64,000 bases of DNA. It comes from Pectobacterium cacticida. GTDB lineage: Bacteria; Pseudomonadota; Gammaproteobacteria; Enterobacterales; Enterobacteriaceae. Below are positions 27,960 to 37,970 of this stretch, one piece after another (the stretch's first letter is position 1; every line of letters begins with the position of its first letter). The stretch is from contig NZ_CP133656.1 of the NCBI RefSeq assembly GCF_036885195.1, positions 1,426,001 through 1,490,000 on the forward strand, given 5' to 3'. The position numbers and the translations under genes are program-made. Below the pieces are notes generated by a model, which did not search any database, had not been told where the DNA came from, and worked only from the letters and a program-made list of their open reading frames with translations.

Positions 27960-28751
27960 TTATCTAGATGCTCTTATGCTGTCATCTGTAAACTCAGGAT
28001 AACCATCCGGTCGTCCATTATTCAGATTGGTCCGGAAGTTACTGTCTTTAAGGGGAATCGTTGCGGATCCATAATCAAATGAATTTAATTGATTACGCAA
28101 TTCTTCGTTACTAATACCGTCACCCGACATGGAATACCAGCTAATAATGTCCGGTGTGACAAATGTTCCGTAGGGGTTTTCTGCCTGTTCATTCGCTTTG
28201 GAAAAGCGAAAAGCGTGTGTTAGTACCCCGTCTTTATGGTACACAAATTTCAGGTGCCCCCCTTGTTTATCGATATTCGCTGCTGGTTCTGTTGTCAATT
28301 TTCCATGTGCGCTGTAGCTACCGTGCGTAACCACACCGTTTTTCGTCCAGATGGCAACGTGCTCCCAGTCATGTCGATGACCCGTTTTCAAACCACCTAA
28401 TACCTGATCTTTTAGGAAGTATAGCGAATAGAAGCTGCCGCAATAACGTGAGCCATCATGATCGATACAGGCATACCGGTGCAGCGTGTTTGACATGTCT
28501 AAAAATGTTGTCCACCTACACCCCCCTGTCAGGCTCCCCGAAGGTTTCAAACCGCCATTTTTTTCTCCACTTCGGCTAAACCCTGCACTGGGAAGGCAAC
28601 CATCGCTGTCAAAATCGAAGACAGGGGCGATAGCCAGAGCATCAATACCTGAAGGTAGCGCTTGGTCTAGTTTGGGAAAATGATCCGCATATGCAGAGAA
28701 AGCGACACAAAACAGGGACGCCACCATGATTGATTTCTTTCCTGAAAACAT
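27960..28751 (-). CDS. nip: Necrosis- and ethylene-inducing protein (NLP, Nip)
   Basis: This 263-residue secreted cytolysin permeabilises dicot plasma membranes by binding glycosylated sphingolipids. Signal peptide MFSGKKSIMVASLFCVAFSAYA leads to the NPP1 domain with its hallmark GHRHDWE heptapeptide (in KTGHRHDWEHVAIW), which holds the metal-binding acidic site. The start is the ATG 6 bases after AAGGAG; an ATG seven codons upstream lacks a ribosome site. Its presence points to a plant-pathogenic lifestyle. It is monocistronic between a terminator and a long AT-rich region. Confidence 0.94.
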   Translation of the reverse strand: MFSGKKSIMVASLFCVAFSAYADHFPKLDQALPSGIDALAIAPVFDFDSDGCLPSAGFSRSGEKNGGLKPSGSLTGGCRWTTFLDMSNTLHRYACIDHDGSRYCGSFYSLYFLKDQVLGGLKTGHRHDWEHVAIWTKNGVVTHGSYSAHGKLTTEPAANIDKQGGHLKFVYHKDGVLTHAFRFSKANEQAENPYGTFVTPDIISWYSMSGDGISNEELRNQLNSFDYGSATIPLKDSNFRTNLNNGRPDGYPEFTDDSIRASR

Positions 28752-29563
28752 GTTTACTCCTTTAAAAGACATAGGCTTATACTATTGCTACTACAACTAA
28801 TACAAAACACAACATCGGAAGACATGAAGATAGATGTCTTTTTAGCAAGAAAAAAAAAGAAATAAAAATCATTTATTTTCAACAATGAATAGAGACATAT
28901 TTAGCCTGCAAAATAATTTAACGATGCATCGGTAACGCCGAAAAATTTATGAGAGTTTTCGCAATGGAATATGATTGTTGACGGGAATTAACTTTTTAAA
29001 TATCGCGAGATATCGATCGACGTTATTCATCAGACTATACGATTATCGATTGTATCAAGATCATGCTCTGTCATAGCGCGACAATTGACACGTTAATGCG
29101 ATAAATTGCTGCTAATGAGCGTTATAAGGTATTTTGTATGAGATTCGTGAAATCAATGAAATAATTTGCAGTGCAGAAATAATGTATACAATGAATTTAT
29201 CAAAGGACGTGCCAGTTGACGTGATAGGAATAACATTGTTGTAACGCGAAGGTGGGATTTGTGAATTTTATTTAATTCCAGTGACTTAAATAATTTTAAC
29301 CGCAGGTGCGCGGTGAATTTTTACTGTTAATGTGCCCATTGTGTTAATGATTCGAATCAGTGTTTTATTTTTTTTATTTGTCTGAAATTTTTATCTGCAA
29401 CCTCTTTTTATTTCAGTGGTAAGAACCGGATGCGCTACAAAGTGGTATTAAAAGCTAGCGATCAAGCCATTTCCGGTGTTACATTATTCTTCGTTATGTT
29501 TTCTCTAATCCATACATCGAAAAAATGTTGCGTATGATGGTCGTTTTTGATCAAGGAGTTAAA
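28752..29563. promoter_or_regulatory. Long AT-rich region upstream of nip and the iraP-like gene
   Basis: About 810 bases without a convincing gene separate two divergent genes. A+T content is clearly above the flanks, as often seen for H-NS-bound virulence promoters. I see no terminator, tRNA or repeat of note. A small RNA cannot be excluded by eye. Confidence 0.45.
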
Positions 29564-29830
29564 ATGAAAACTATCCTTTCTCATCTTCTAATTAAGTTGG
29601 CAGAAAAAGAGGTTGGAGAAAAAGCGCTTAATGCCAAGGTTGAATCGTTAGAGATGCTAATTTCTGCTATTGTATCAACATTTGATGAAAGTAAAATCAA
29701 AGAGTTAAATAGAAAAATAGAAGGCGTCGCCGCCGATACTTCGTTGTGGAAGGATGAACATAATCACCTGGCCTTCGAGCTATTAGCAAAAAATATCAGC
29801 CGCATCTCAACCAACTCACTACGAAAATAA
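29564..29830 (+). CDS. iraP: IraP-like anti-adaptor protein
   Basis: This 88-residue coiled-coil protein resembles IraP, which blocks RssB and so stabilises sigma-S under phosphate starvation. LIKLAEKEVGEKALNAKVESLEMLISAI aligns in pattern with the N-terminal helix of E. coli IraP, and LNRKIEGVAADTS resembles the middle. The start is the ATG with AAGGAG 8 bases upstream. Similarity is moderate, so the symbol is tentative. Its genome neighbours are not those of E. coli. Confidence 0.6.
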   Translation: MKTILSHLLIKLAEKEVGEKALNAKVESLEMLISAIVSTFDESKIKELNRKIEGVAADTSLWKDEHNHLAFELLAKNISRISTNSLRK

Positions 29831-29946
29831 TATTCTATCAGGTCAATAGTTTGGGGTTAATTAAGAGTGCGTCTTATTGACAATGGATAATTTTAGTAAT
29901 CAACGTTTTATATTAGCGCTATGCATGATTTCACGGGGAATAGCTG

Positions 29947-29975
29947 AAGGCGCAAACACTGTTCGCGCCTTTATT
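29947..29975. terminator. Terminator between iraP-like gene and cycA
   Basis: AAGGCGC pairs with GCGCCTT, followed by TATTACATTT. It lies between convergent genes, just past the cycA stop, and can serve both. Confidence 0.7.
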
Positions 29976-29979
29976 ACAT

Positions 29980-31401
29980 TTATATGCTTGGTTTCTCGTT
30001 AGTGGATTGCTTATTTCCACGAACAAACTGGTAAGCTACAGCGAGAACAATGAACCACACTGGAGTAACAAGGAGCGCCTGTAGCGTATCGGGCTGTAAT
30101 GTTAACAATATTATTACAAAAGCAAAGAAAGCCAGACATACCCAGCACATGAAAATACCTAATGGCATTTTATAGGATGATTCTGCATGTTGTTGAGGCC
30201 GTTTCCTACGGTACGCTAGATAAGAGCATAGAATTATGCTCCAAATGAACATAAATAAAATAGCGGAGACAGTGGTTACAAGCGTAAAGACGGTCATCAC
30301 ATTAGGTATTAAATAGATCAATATCACGCCCGACAGTAAACAAATACAGGAAAACATTAGCCCGGTCGATGGCACAGCGCGTTTGGAGAGGATGCCAAAA
30401 CGTTTTGGCGCATCGCCTTGTTTAGCAAGACCAAATAGCATTCGGCTCGTGGAGAACACGCCGCTATTAGCAGAGGATGCCGCGGAAGTAAGTACGACAA
30501 AGTTGATCAGACTGGCTGCGGCAGGTAAACCCACGAGTACAAACATTTCCACGAAAGGACTACGTTCGGCAGTAATCGCCCCCCAGGGGGTGACAGACAT
30601 AATCATGATAAGTGCAAAGACATAAAACATGATGATGCGGATCGGAATTGCATTTATCGCGCGAGGCAACACGACTTTAGGGTTTTTGGTTTCAGCGGCG
30701 GTTGTACCTACCAGTTCAATGCCGACAAATGCAAATACGGCTATTTGGAAGCCAGCGAAGAAACCACTTATCCCCTTAGGGAACATGCCGCCATCATTCC
30801 AGAGGTTGCTGAATGAAGCGACGTTTCCTGATGGGGAAGCAAATTGCATCATTACCAACACGGCACCGACTACAATTAATGCCACGATAGCGATGATTTT
30901 TATCATTGCAAACCAAAACTCCATCTCGCCAAATAGCTTCACTGTTGCCAGATTTAGCGCGAGTAGAAGTAGTACGCATAACAGAGAAGAAACCCATTGC
31001 GATAAATCTGGGAACCAAAACTGAGAATAGGCGCTAATGGCTACGACATCGGCTATCCCAGTTACGACCCAGCAAAACCAGTATGTCCATCCGGTAAAGA
31101 AACCGGCCCAAGGCCCTAGTAAGTCGGCTGCGAAATCGCTGAATGATTTATAGTTAAGATTGGAGAGTAGGATTTCCCCCATCGCGCGCATGACGAAAAA
31201 AAGCATAAATCCAATGATCATATAAACGAAGATAATCGAAGGACCAGCCATGCTAATCGTCTTACCGGAACCCATGAACAGTCCGGTACCGATAGCTCCG
31301 CCAATGGCGATGAGTTGAATATGACGATTAGTCAGATTCCGTTGCAGCCCTTCCTCGTGTACAGAGGTAAGGTCTGCCGCTTCTTTGGGTTGTTCGATCA
31401 T
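29980..31401 (-). CDS. cycA: D-serine/D-alanine/glycine permease CycA
   Basis: This 473-residue proton-driven importer of the APC superfamily has 12 membrane segments. The N-terminal consensus IAIGGAIGTGLFMGSGKTIS, FVGIELVGTTAAET and SSANSGVFSTSRMLFGLA match E. coli CycA nearly residue for residue. It is a single gene. Its product imports glycine, D-alanine and D-serine for wall synthesis and nutrition. Confidence 0.95.
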   Translation of the reverse strand: MIEQPKEAADLTSVHEEGLQRNLTNRHIQLIAIGGAIGTGLFMGSGKTISMAGPSIIFVYMIIGFMLFFVMRAMGEILLSNLNYKSFSDFAADLLGPWAGFFTGWTYWFCWVVTGIADVVAISAYSQFWFPDLSQWVSSLLCVLLLLALNLATVKLFGEMEFWFAMIKIIAIVALIVVGAVLVMMQFASPSGNVASFSNLWNDGGMFPKGISGFFAGFQIAVFAFVGIELVGTTAAETKNPKVVLPRAINAIPIRIIMFYVFALIMIMSVTPWGAITAERSPFVEMFVLVGLPAAASLINFVVLTSAASSANSGVFSTSRMLFGLAKQGDAPKRFGILSKRAVPSTGLMFSCICLLSGVILIYLIPNVMTVFTLVTTVSAILFMFIWSIILCSYLAYRRKRPQQHAESSYKMPLGIFMCWVCLAFFAFVIILLTLQPDTLQALLVTPVWFIVLAVAYQFVRGNKQSTNEKPSI

Positions 31402-31695
31402 GTATTACTCGTTCCTGTATCTGTCGGTGATGTTTTGAGCTCTTAGGCGGCTCTCGTGTACGAAAATTGAAGCGGGTAAGATAGCGCAACCGTGTGACTT
31501 ATTACAGCGGATGTCCCAAATAGCCAAGCATAAAGACCAGAGATGGTGTGAATATGCTCTGTATATTTTTTGCTCTTAAATAAAGAGGAGAGCGTAATGT
31601 GTAAATAATATCAGGAATAAAGAGGGTGGTTAGGTCGATAAATATACTCATCACGAACGATCGATCGTCGTGCATAAAAAATTAATCTGAAGTAA
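31402..31695. promoter_or_regulatory. cycA upstream region
   Basis: Together with the tRNA-Lys promoter this makes a 334-base gap. It holds the cycA promoter on the minus strand. No gene or strong repeat is visible. Confidence 0.4.
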
Positions 31696-31724
31696 TTGAC
31701 AGATGGAACAGAGAAGAGAATAAT
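31696..31724 (+). promoter_or_regulatory. Sigma-70 promoter of tRNA-Lys
   Basis: TTGACA at 31696-31701 and AATAAT at 31719-31724 are separated by exactly 17 bases. The following CCTCCCCC is a GC-rich discriminator, as in stringently controlled stable-RNA promoters. The tRNA begins 11 bases after the -10 box. Confidence 0.8.
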
Positions 31725-31735
31725 CCTCCCCCGTT

Positions 31736-31811
<76 letters not shown>

Positions 31812-32163
31812 ACAACCTCGAACTGTTACATCGCATTCTTTATTCTTCTAATTACTCTTTGTGCCATTCTTGGCAAAAATTCTCTCTATTTTTCTGGCTT
31901 ATTGCGTTAGATGATTTGGCGACAGATGGCATAGCTGCATACCATTTCTATTGACACCCATCGACTCTTAACTTCCGTATTTCGGGCATTTTTGGCCATG
32001 TGATGAGGTCGTTACAGCCGTGCGAACAAATATCCAACGGTGATGTTTTCCTATCTGCCCGCGCAATAGTTTTAGGTGATCCAGCAACTCATCGTAAGCG
32101 AGTTCATGGTGACAAGGCATTCAATTAGTTAATCGATATGGTTGCGGAATAGGTTGAAAAAGT

Positions 32164-32358
32164 ATGATTAAAGCCGTTTTCTCATTTATCAGGGACTGGG
32201 TTTTTAGCTTGCTCATGGGGATACTTATCGTAGGATGCTTTTACGTGTTTTTCCACATTGAAACATGGCAAGAGAGAGTTTTGTATATGCTAGCTCCCGT
32301 AACAGGATTGTATCTACTGAAAACAGTTATGGATATCGTCGATAGAAAAAGGCGCTAA
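32164..32358 (+). CDS. Small two-segment membrane protein, function unknown
   Basis: This 64-residue protein has two hydrophobic stretches (DWVFSLLMGILIVGCFYVFF and VLYMLAPVTGLYLLKTV) and a basic tail DRKRR. No clear Shine-Dalgarno precedes it (AGGTTGAAAAAGT at most), but composition is coding-like. I do not recognise the family. It sits between tRNA-Lys and tRNA-Gly, 350 bases from the former; the gap 31812-32163 shows nothing else. Confidence 0.5.
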   Translation: MIKAVFSFIRDWVFSLLMGILIVGCFYVFFHIETWQERVLYMLAPVTGLYLLKTVMDIVDRKRR

Positions 32359-32380
32359 TTGATTTAGCGTCTAAAAAGAT

Positions 32381-32456
<76 letters not shown>

Positions 32457-32595
32457 AGTATAGAACTGATTGGCTTACTTAACTGCGCTCAAACCAGCGC
32501 CACCACCAATGCGATGCATTTTACTGGCCTGATACGACGAGTCAACCGAATCATCTAACGATCTCATCTAGTTGCCGTTTTTTGCGGCATTTCGA

Positions 32596-33144
32596 TCAAT
32601 GTTCAAGCAGGTCGTGGCGTGCGGCGCTTAAATACTGAAACATAGACCAGAAGGTCAGCACTGCCGCTACGTACAATGCCACTATGCCAATTCCCTCAAC
32701 GATCCGTTCCGGCCGCCATAACAAAGCAAAAAGCGCCATCATTTGCGCTGTCGTTTTCACCTTTCCAATCCACGATACGGCGACGCTGCTCCTTTTGCCA
32801 ATCTCAGCCATCCACTCGCGTAGTGCCGAAATAATGATTTCCCGGGCGATCATTGTTGCTGTCGGCAGAGTAATCCACCAGGAATGGTAATATTCCGCAA
32901 CGAGCACCAACGCGACGGCCACCATTACTTTATCCGCAACGGGATCGAGGAAGGCGCCAAAGCGTGTAGTTTGTTTCCAGCGGCGGGCTAGAAAACCATC
33001 GAACCAATCCGTCACGGCGGCTAACACGAAGATTAGCGCACAAAGCAACGGTGCCCAGGCGAAAGGAAGATAAAACGCCAGCACAAAAAAAGGAATCAGA
33101 GCAACACGAAACAGGGTAAGCAACGTCGGTATATTAAATTGCAT
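32596..33144 (-). CDS. pgsA: Phosphatidylglycerophosphate synthase PgsA
   Basis: This 182-residue inner-membrane enzyme transfers glycerol-3-phosphate to CDP-diacylglycerol, the first step to phosphatidylglycerol and cardiolipin. The CDP-alcohol phosphotransferase motif runs from TDWFDGFLAR through FGAFLDPVADK with its conserved aspartates. Length equals E. coli PgsA. It follows uvrC by 58 bases. Confidence 0.96.
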   Translation of the reverse strand: MQFNIPTLLTLFRVALIPFFVLAFYLPFAWAPLLCALIFVLAAVTDWFDGFLARRWKQTTRFGAFLDPVADKVMVAVALVLVAEYYHSWWITLPTATMIAREIIISALREWMAEIGKRSSVAVSWIGKVKTTAQMMALFALLWRPERIVEGIGIVALYVAAVLTFWSMFQYLSAARHDLLEH

Positions 33145-33202
33145 AGCGCTTAGGTAATTATCTGGCTGGAGTGGATACTAGGAGTATGTTGCTACATTGC
33201 CC

Positions 33203-35035
33203 CTAGTGTTTCAATGCATGGAAGATCTTTTCTGCCAATACAGGCGAAATTCCTGGAACATTTGCAATTTCCTCAATAGTGGCATTCATCAGAGGCTGTA
33301 GACCGCCCATGTATTTTAGCAGGGTTTGGCGACGTTTGGGGCCTACGCCGCCGATAAGTTCCAGGCTGCTGGTATTTTTAACTTTGGCTCTCTTTTTTCG
33401 ATGTCCGCCAATCGCATGATCATGCGATTCATCACGGATATGCTGAATAACGTGCAATGCCGGAGAATCGGATGGCAGGGCGACGCCTTCACCTGTCGCT
33501 TCAAAAAACAACGTTTCCAGCCCGGCTTTACGATCGCTGCCCTTTGCGACGCCCAATAATAGCGGCTTATTCTTATCCCACGCTACGTCTAGCGCATCAA
33601 ACACAGCCTGAGCCTGACCGAGTTGACCTTTTCCGCCATCTATCACGATGACATCGGGTATTTTACTATCATCCAGCGCCTTACCATATCGACGCCGAAG
33701 AACCTGCGCCATCGCGGCATAATCGTCTCCTGGCGTAATCCCACTGATATTATAGCGGCGATATTCCGAGCGTAGCGGGCCATTAGCGTCAAACACCACG
33801 CAGGATGCCACAGTTTGTTCACCCATCGTATGGCTGATGTCAAAACACTCCATACGGTGAATTTCAGGTAATTGTAAGACGTTTGCTAATGCGTCCAGAC
33901 GCTGGCGAATAGTCGATTGCTGGGACAATTTCGTGACCAGCGCCGTGGCAGCATTAGTGCGCGCCAGCTTAAGATAACGCGCCCGATCGCCACGGGGCTT
34001 TGTCTGAATCTGTACTTTTCTTCCCGCAACCGCAGTCAGGGACTCCGTTAGCAAATCCTTATCAGGCAAAGTGAAATCAAGTAAAATTTCTGAGGGGAGA
34101 GTTCGGCCTGAATTGCCCTGTAGGTAAAATTGTCCGACAAATGTTTGTACTACTTCGCCTAATTCCGTTCCACTGGGGATTTTGGGAAAATAGCTGCGGC
34201 TGCCAAGTACTTTTCCCTGTCGGATAAACAGGACATAAACACACGCCATGCCAGCTTCAAACGCGACACTGATAACGTCCAGATCTTCGCCATCGCCTGA
34301 AACGAATTGTTTTTCCGTCACCCGCCGAACGGCTTGGATCTGATCGCGAATTCGTGCTGCCTCTTCAAAATTAAGGTCGCGACTGGCGGCTTCCATTCGA
34401 GAGATCAGTTGATTCAGCACCTGCTGGTCTTTACCCGATAAGAACAGGCGAACATATTCCACCTGCTGTTGATAGTCCGCCTCACTGACTAAACCGCTAA
34501 CACAGGGTCCGAGACAGCGGCCTATTTGATATTGCAGACAAGGGCGAGAGCGGTTGCGGTAGACACTATTTTCACACTGACGTATTGGAAAAAGTTTTTG
34601 CAGCAATATCAGTGTCTCACGCACGGCATTCCCGTTGGGAAACGGGCCAAAATATTCGCCCTTCGCATGCTTAGCACCACGATGGATGGTCAAGCGTGGA
34701 TGAACATCTCCGCTCAGAAAAATCATGGGGTAGGATTTATCATCGCGCAATAGCACGTTATAGCGCGGCTGGTACAGTTTGATGTAGTTGTGTTCCAGCA
34801 GTAAGGCTTCGGTTTCCGTGTGCGTTATCGTGACATCAATATGCTTGATGCTTTTCACTAACGCCTCGGTTTTGCGGCTCGCCACATGGCTACGGAAATA
34901 GCTGGCAAGTCGTTTTTTCAAGTCTTTTGCCTTACCCACGTAGATAACCGTATTGCTGTCATCATACATGCGGTAGACACCCGGTTGGCTGGTGACCGTT
35001 TTTAAAAATGCCGACGCATCGAAATACTCACTCAC
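33203..35035 (-). CDS. uvrC: Excinuclease ABC subunit UvrC
   Basis: This 610-residue repair nuclease makes both incisions around DNA lesions. Domains are the GIY-YIG nuclease (SQPGVYRMY...VIYVGKAKDL, residues 17-95), a UVR motif for UvrB contact (about 203-238), an RNase H-like nuclease (core MECFDISHTMGE) and C-terminal tandem helix-hairpin-helix (ELIGGVGPKRRQTLL). It starts 3 bases after uvrY, an ancient pairing in enterobacteria and pseudomonads. Confidence 0.97.
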   Translation of the reverse strand: MSEYFDASAFLKTVTSQPGVYRMYDDSNTVIYVGKAKDLKKRLASYFRSHVASRKTEALVKSIKHIDVTITHTETEALLLEHNYIKLYQPRYNVLLRDDKSYPMIFLSGDVHPRLTIHRGAKHAKGEYFGPFPNGNAVRETLILLQKLFPIRQCENSVYRNRSRPCLQYQIGRCLGPCVSGLVSEADYQQQVEYVRLFLSGKDQQVLNQLISRMEAASRDLNFEEAARIRDQIQAVRRVTEKQFVSGDGEDLDVISVAFEAGMACVYVLFIRQGKVLGSRSYFPKIPSGTELGEVVQTFVGQFYLQGNSGRTLPSEILLDFTLPDKDLLTESLTAVAGRKVQIQTKPRGDRARYLKLARTNAATALVTKLSQQSTIRQRLDALANVLQLPEIHRMECFDISHTMGEQTVASCVVFDANGPLRSEYRRYNISGITPGDDYAAMAQVLRRRYGKALDDSKIPDVIVIDGGKGQLGQAQAVFDALDVAWDKNKPLLLGVAKGSDRKAGLETLFFEATGEGVALPSDSPALHVIQHIRDESHDHAIGGHRKKRAKVKNTSSLELIGGVGPKRRQTLLKYMGGLQPLMNATIEEIANVPGISPVLAEKIFHALKH

Positions 35036-35038
35036 TAC

Positions 35039-35683
35039 CTAGTAATGTCTCCGCGGTAAAAGTCCATGCTTTATAGCCAAATGCGTTAATTCGACGTCGC
35101 CGTTAATATTCAGTTTGCTAAACATACGATAACGATAGCTATTCACTGTTTTAGGGCTAAGATTGAGCCGATCTGAAATCTCAGTTACTTTTTGCCCCTT
35201 CGTTATCATTAGCATAATCTGTAATTCACGTTCAGACAAACACGCTAACGGTGTGTCCGTCTGCGGCGTTAGCTGGCTCAATGCCATTTGTTGGGCAATA
35301 TCCGAGGCAATGTACCGTTTGCCCGCATGTACAGCTCTAATGGCAGAGATCACTTCCTGAGGCGTCGCCGCTTTACTCACATATCCTGCCGCGCCAGCCT
35401 GCATCACTTTAGCAGGCAACGGATTCTCTGTATAAATAGTGAGCATGATGACCTTTATATGCGGTGTGAAGTGCAAGATTTTGCGTGTAGCTTCTAGCCC
35501 GCCGATGCCAGGCATATTCATGTCCATCAGGACGACGTTAGCATCGTTGCTCCTACACCATTTAATGGCATCTTCACCACAGCACGCTTCACCAACTACT
35601 TTCAGACCTTTGATATCGTCAAGAATGCGTCGTATCCCTGCCCGCACCAATTCATGGTCATCAACAAGAAAAACGCTAATCAA
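35039..35683 (-). CDS. uvrY: Response regulator UvrY/GacA
   Basis: This 214-residue response regulator (GacA, ExpA in soft-rot bacteria) of the BarA/GacS system activates the csrB-type small RNAs, hence exoenzyme production. The receiver domain has VDDHE and phospho-acceptor D in VLMDMNMPG; the LuxR-type HTH is GQKVTEISDRLNLSPKTVNSYRY. I choose the TTG start for ISVFLVDDHE because GGAG lies 9 bases upstream and it aligns with E. coli UvrY. A longer ATG frame adds 15 residues of no resemblance. Confidence 0.93.
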   Translation of the reverse strand: MISVFLVDDHELVRAGIRRILDDIKGLKVVGEACCGEDAIKWCRSNDANVVLMDMNMPGIGGLEATRKILHFTPHIKVIMLTIYTENPLPAKVMQAGAAGYVSKAATPQEVISAIRAVHAGKRYIASDIAQQMALSQLTPQTDTPLACLSERELQIMLMITKGQKVTEISDRLNLSPKTVNSYRYRMFSKLNINGDVELTHLAIKHGLLPRRHY

Positions 35684-36316
35684 AGAATAATTCTCCAAAA
35701 AGGGAGTAGCACTTACATGAGAAGTCACTTGCAGGTGATACTACGTTATTTGCAAAAACATTGAACACAAATGGTAATGAATATCTATCTTGAATTTGGT
35801 CGATAAGGCATACCTCCCATAATCATAACAATTTATCATTAACTTGATGGTGTATATCGATCACACTATTAACATATCAAGATATGCCGTAGCGTTTAAA
35901 TTGCCCAATGACTTGAAGTGGCTAAAATAACACACATCAAATGGCATACGATTGGTCTTATATTTTAAATGTCAACAAAAAATTACTATTGTAAACATTC
36001 CGCTAATGTACGTTTTATCATCATCAACAACGTCGTATACAAATAATATATTCAGGGGATAACGTCCATAGTGAACATCATATGTATTAATCGAAACACA
36101 TCCATGGCTTTTTTTGTCCAAAAAGATAAAACATAAACGTTTTTTATATAAATTAAACGCATAAAAAACAGTAACTAAAATGGTGTTATCCATCAATAAT
36201 ATCAATCAGTGATATGCTTTATGTTATAGTTCGTCCTATCTTAGTCCGCTGGTCGTGTTAGCGATAGCGCATACCACGGGCAAAGGGGGATACCATTTTC
36301 TTTTTAAGGAGAAAAA
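35684..36316. promoter_or_regulatory. uvrY-yecF divergent region
   Basis: These 633 very AT-rich bases hold the promoters of uvrY (minus) and yecF (plus). TTATGTTATAGT at about 36219-36230 could serve as a -10 for yecF. A 77-codon minus-strand frame here (35972-36205) has low-complexity AT composition and no ribosome site. I saw no RNA gene. Confidence 0.4.
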
Positions 36317-36541
36317 ATGAGCAACGAAGATTTTTCTACTGTCGCATCGACAGAGACGCTGGCCCATGAGGTTACCTGCCTAAAAGCGATGGTCACATTG
36401 TTATTAAAATCGATAGGTCAGGCAGATGCTGGAAAGGTTATCATCAAGATGGAAAAATATATTGAACAATTAGAAGATGATGAGCAAGCTGCTGTTTTTA
36501 GTAGCACGATGAAACAAATCAAGGCTCACTATCGTCACTAG
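36317..36541 (+). CDS. yecF: DUF2594 family protein YecF
   Basis: This 74-residue cytoplasmic protein has the length of E. coli YecF. DFSTVAST...VTCLKAMVTLLLKSIGQADAGKVIIKMEK and AAVFSSTMKQIKAHYR match the family pattern. Function is unknown; it is always next to uvrY. AAGGAG lies 7 bases before the ATG. Confidence 0.92.
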   Translation: MSNEDFSTVASTETLAHEVTCLKAMVTLLLKSIGQADAGKVIIKMEKYIEQLEDDEQAAVFSSTMKQIKAHYRH

Positions 36542-37139
36542 CGCTCTTCACTACACGCCTATCACGGTAATTTTATTGGGTGGTGTAGTGATACCCTGGT
36601 TCCCTATCCTGATGAATCATGGCTACGGCAATAGCACAACCAAGTCGGAGGCTTAAGCATTGAGCAGATCGGGAACATGATCATAAAATCTTACTGACAG
36701 TAATCTTTAGTCAACATCAATGACATTCGTTCTTGGCTAATTGTAAAAAGTACACTATTCCGTCGAATTGAATAAACTTAAGCCATGTCGAATGTATTCC
36801 CCTCACCGATGATTCTTTTAGCAAATCATGTACAGGTCTTAAACGCCATGTAGGGCAGATGGGGATGTTCTAATGATTTTTAATTAAAATATTAAGTGAT
36901 AAATAGAGGGTGATTTTCTATTTCATTACTTTATATAAATAAAAGTAATATCGTTATTCATTTATTTTTCTAAATAGTAAGAATTATTATTTCTCGTTTA
37001 AATCAGCCGTGGCTTCCATGCACAAAAATAGATCGCTCAGTTAGGCGCGTAATGCGAATAAATCGCGACATGGCTTAGATCCTATCCCAGTAAGCCTGAT
37101 TAGCAGGTAAATAGCCCTAATGGGATAGGTTCTTAGCCA
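36542..37139. other. Gene-free region between yecF and pstB
   Basis: About 600 bases, AT-rich from 36870 to 37000. At the right end a large hairpin has CCTATCCCA (37081-37089) and TGGGATAGG (37121-37129) as outer arms, with an inner CCTG/CAGG pair. It lies just past the pstB stop and is the likely 3' end of the pst transcript. No other feature is seen. Confidence 0.5.
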
Positions 37140-37955
37140 TCAACCAAAACGCCCGGTAATATAGTCCTCGGTACGCCGTTGGGCTGGTGAAGTGAACAGA
37201 TCGTCAGTACGGTTGTACTCGATCAGCTTGCCTTGATTAATAAATGCGGTGTAATCCGAGACACGAGCGGCTTGTTGCATATTGTGTGTGACTAATACTA
37301 ACGTGAAGTGTTGCTTCAATGTCCCCATCAATTCTTCAATAATCAATGTAGAAATCGGGTCGAGTGATGAAGTCGGCTCATCGAGCAATAATACCTCCGG
37401 TTCAATGGCGATAGCGCGAGCAATCACCAAACGCTGCTGTTGCCCGCTAGATAGCATTAACGCATTCTCGCTTAGACGATCCTTTACCTCATGCCACAGT
37501 GCCGCGGCTCTTAGCGCGCGTTCAACGGTATCATCCAGAAGGCGACGCTCGCGTACTCCCTGTAATCTCAGACCATAAATGATATTTTCGTAGATCGATT
37601 TGGGAAACGGATTTGGACGCTGGAATACCATACCGACCCGGCGGCGCAGTAAGGCAACGTCTAGCAACGGATCGTTAACAGACATCCCGTTTAATTCAAT
37701 ATGCCCATCAGTATGGCAGTGATCGACCAGATCGTTCATGCGATTAAAGCAGCGTAGCAGTGTGGATTTACCGCAGCCCGACGGACCAATTAACGCGGTA
37801 ATCTGATTTTTAGGGATACGCATCGAAATATCGTTTAGGGCCTGCTTATCGCCATAATACAAATTCAGATGTTTTACCGTTAGCATCGTCTGTTCATCTT
37901 GCAGTTGATGTACGTCAGGTAGCGGCATCCTCTCCTTTTGTGTCATGAATCCCAT
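37140..37955 (-). CDS. pstB: Phosphate-type ABC importer ATPase (PstB paralogue)
   Basis: This 271-residue ATPase has Walker A GPSGCGKST, the PstB trait FNRMNDLV, signature LSSGQQQR and Walker B VLLLDEPTSSLDPIST. The Ser in place of Gly in the signature (LSSGQ rather than LSGGQ) is found in some PstB. The start ATG follows AGGATGAAGTT. It is last in a pstC-pstA-pstB operon. Soft-rot bacteria usually carry a second complete pst operon elsewhere. Confidence 0.9.
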   Translation of the reverse strand: MGFMTQKERMPLPDVHQLQDEQTMLTVKHLNLYYGDKQALNDISMRIPKNQITALIGPSGCGKSTLLRCFNRMNDLVDHCHTDGHIELNGMSVNDPLLDVALLRRRVGMVFQRPNPFPKSIYENIIYGLRLQGVRERRLLDDTVERALRAAALWHEVKDRLSENALMLSSGQQQRLVIARAIAIEPEVLLLDEPTSSLDPISTLIIEELMGTLKQHFTLVLVTHNMQQAARVSDYTAFINQGKLIEYNRTDDLFTSPAQRRTEDYITGRFG

Positions 37956-37970
37956 AACTTCATCCTACTT

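Noticed and set aside
35972..36205. 77-codon minus-strand frame between uvrY and yecF
   Set aside because: AT-rich low-complexity translation without a ribosome site, within a promoter region.
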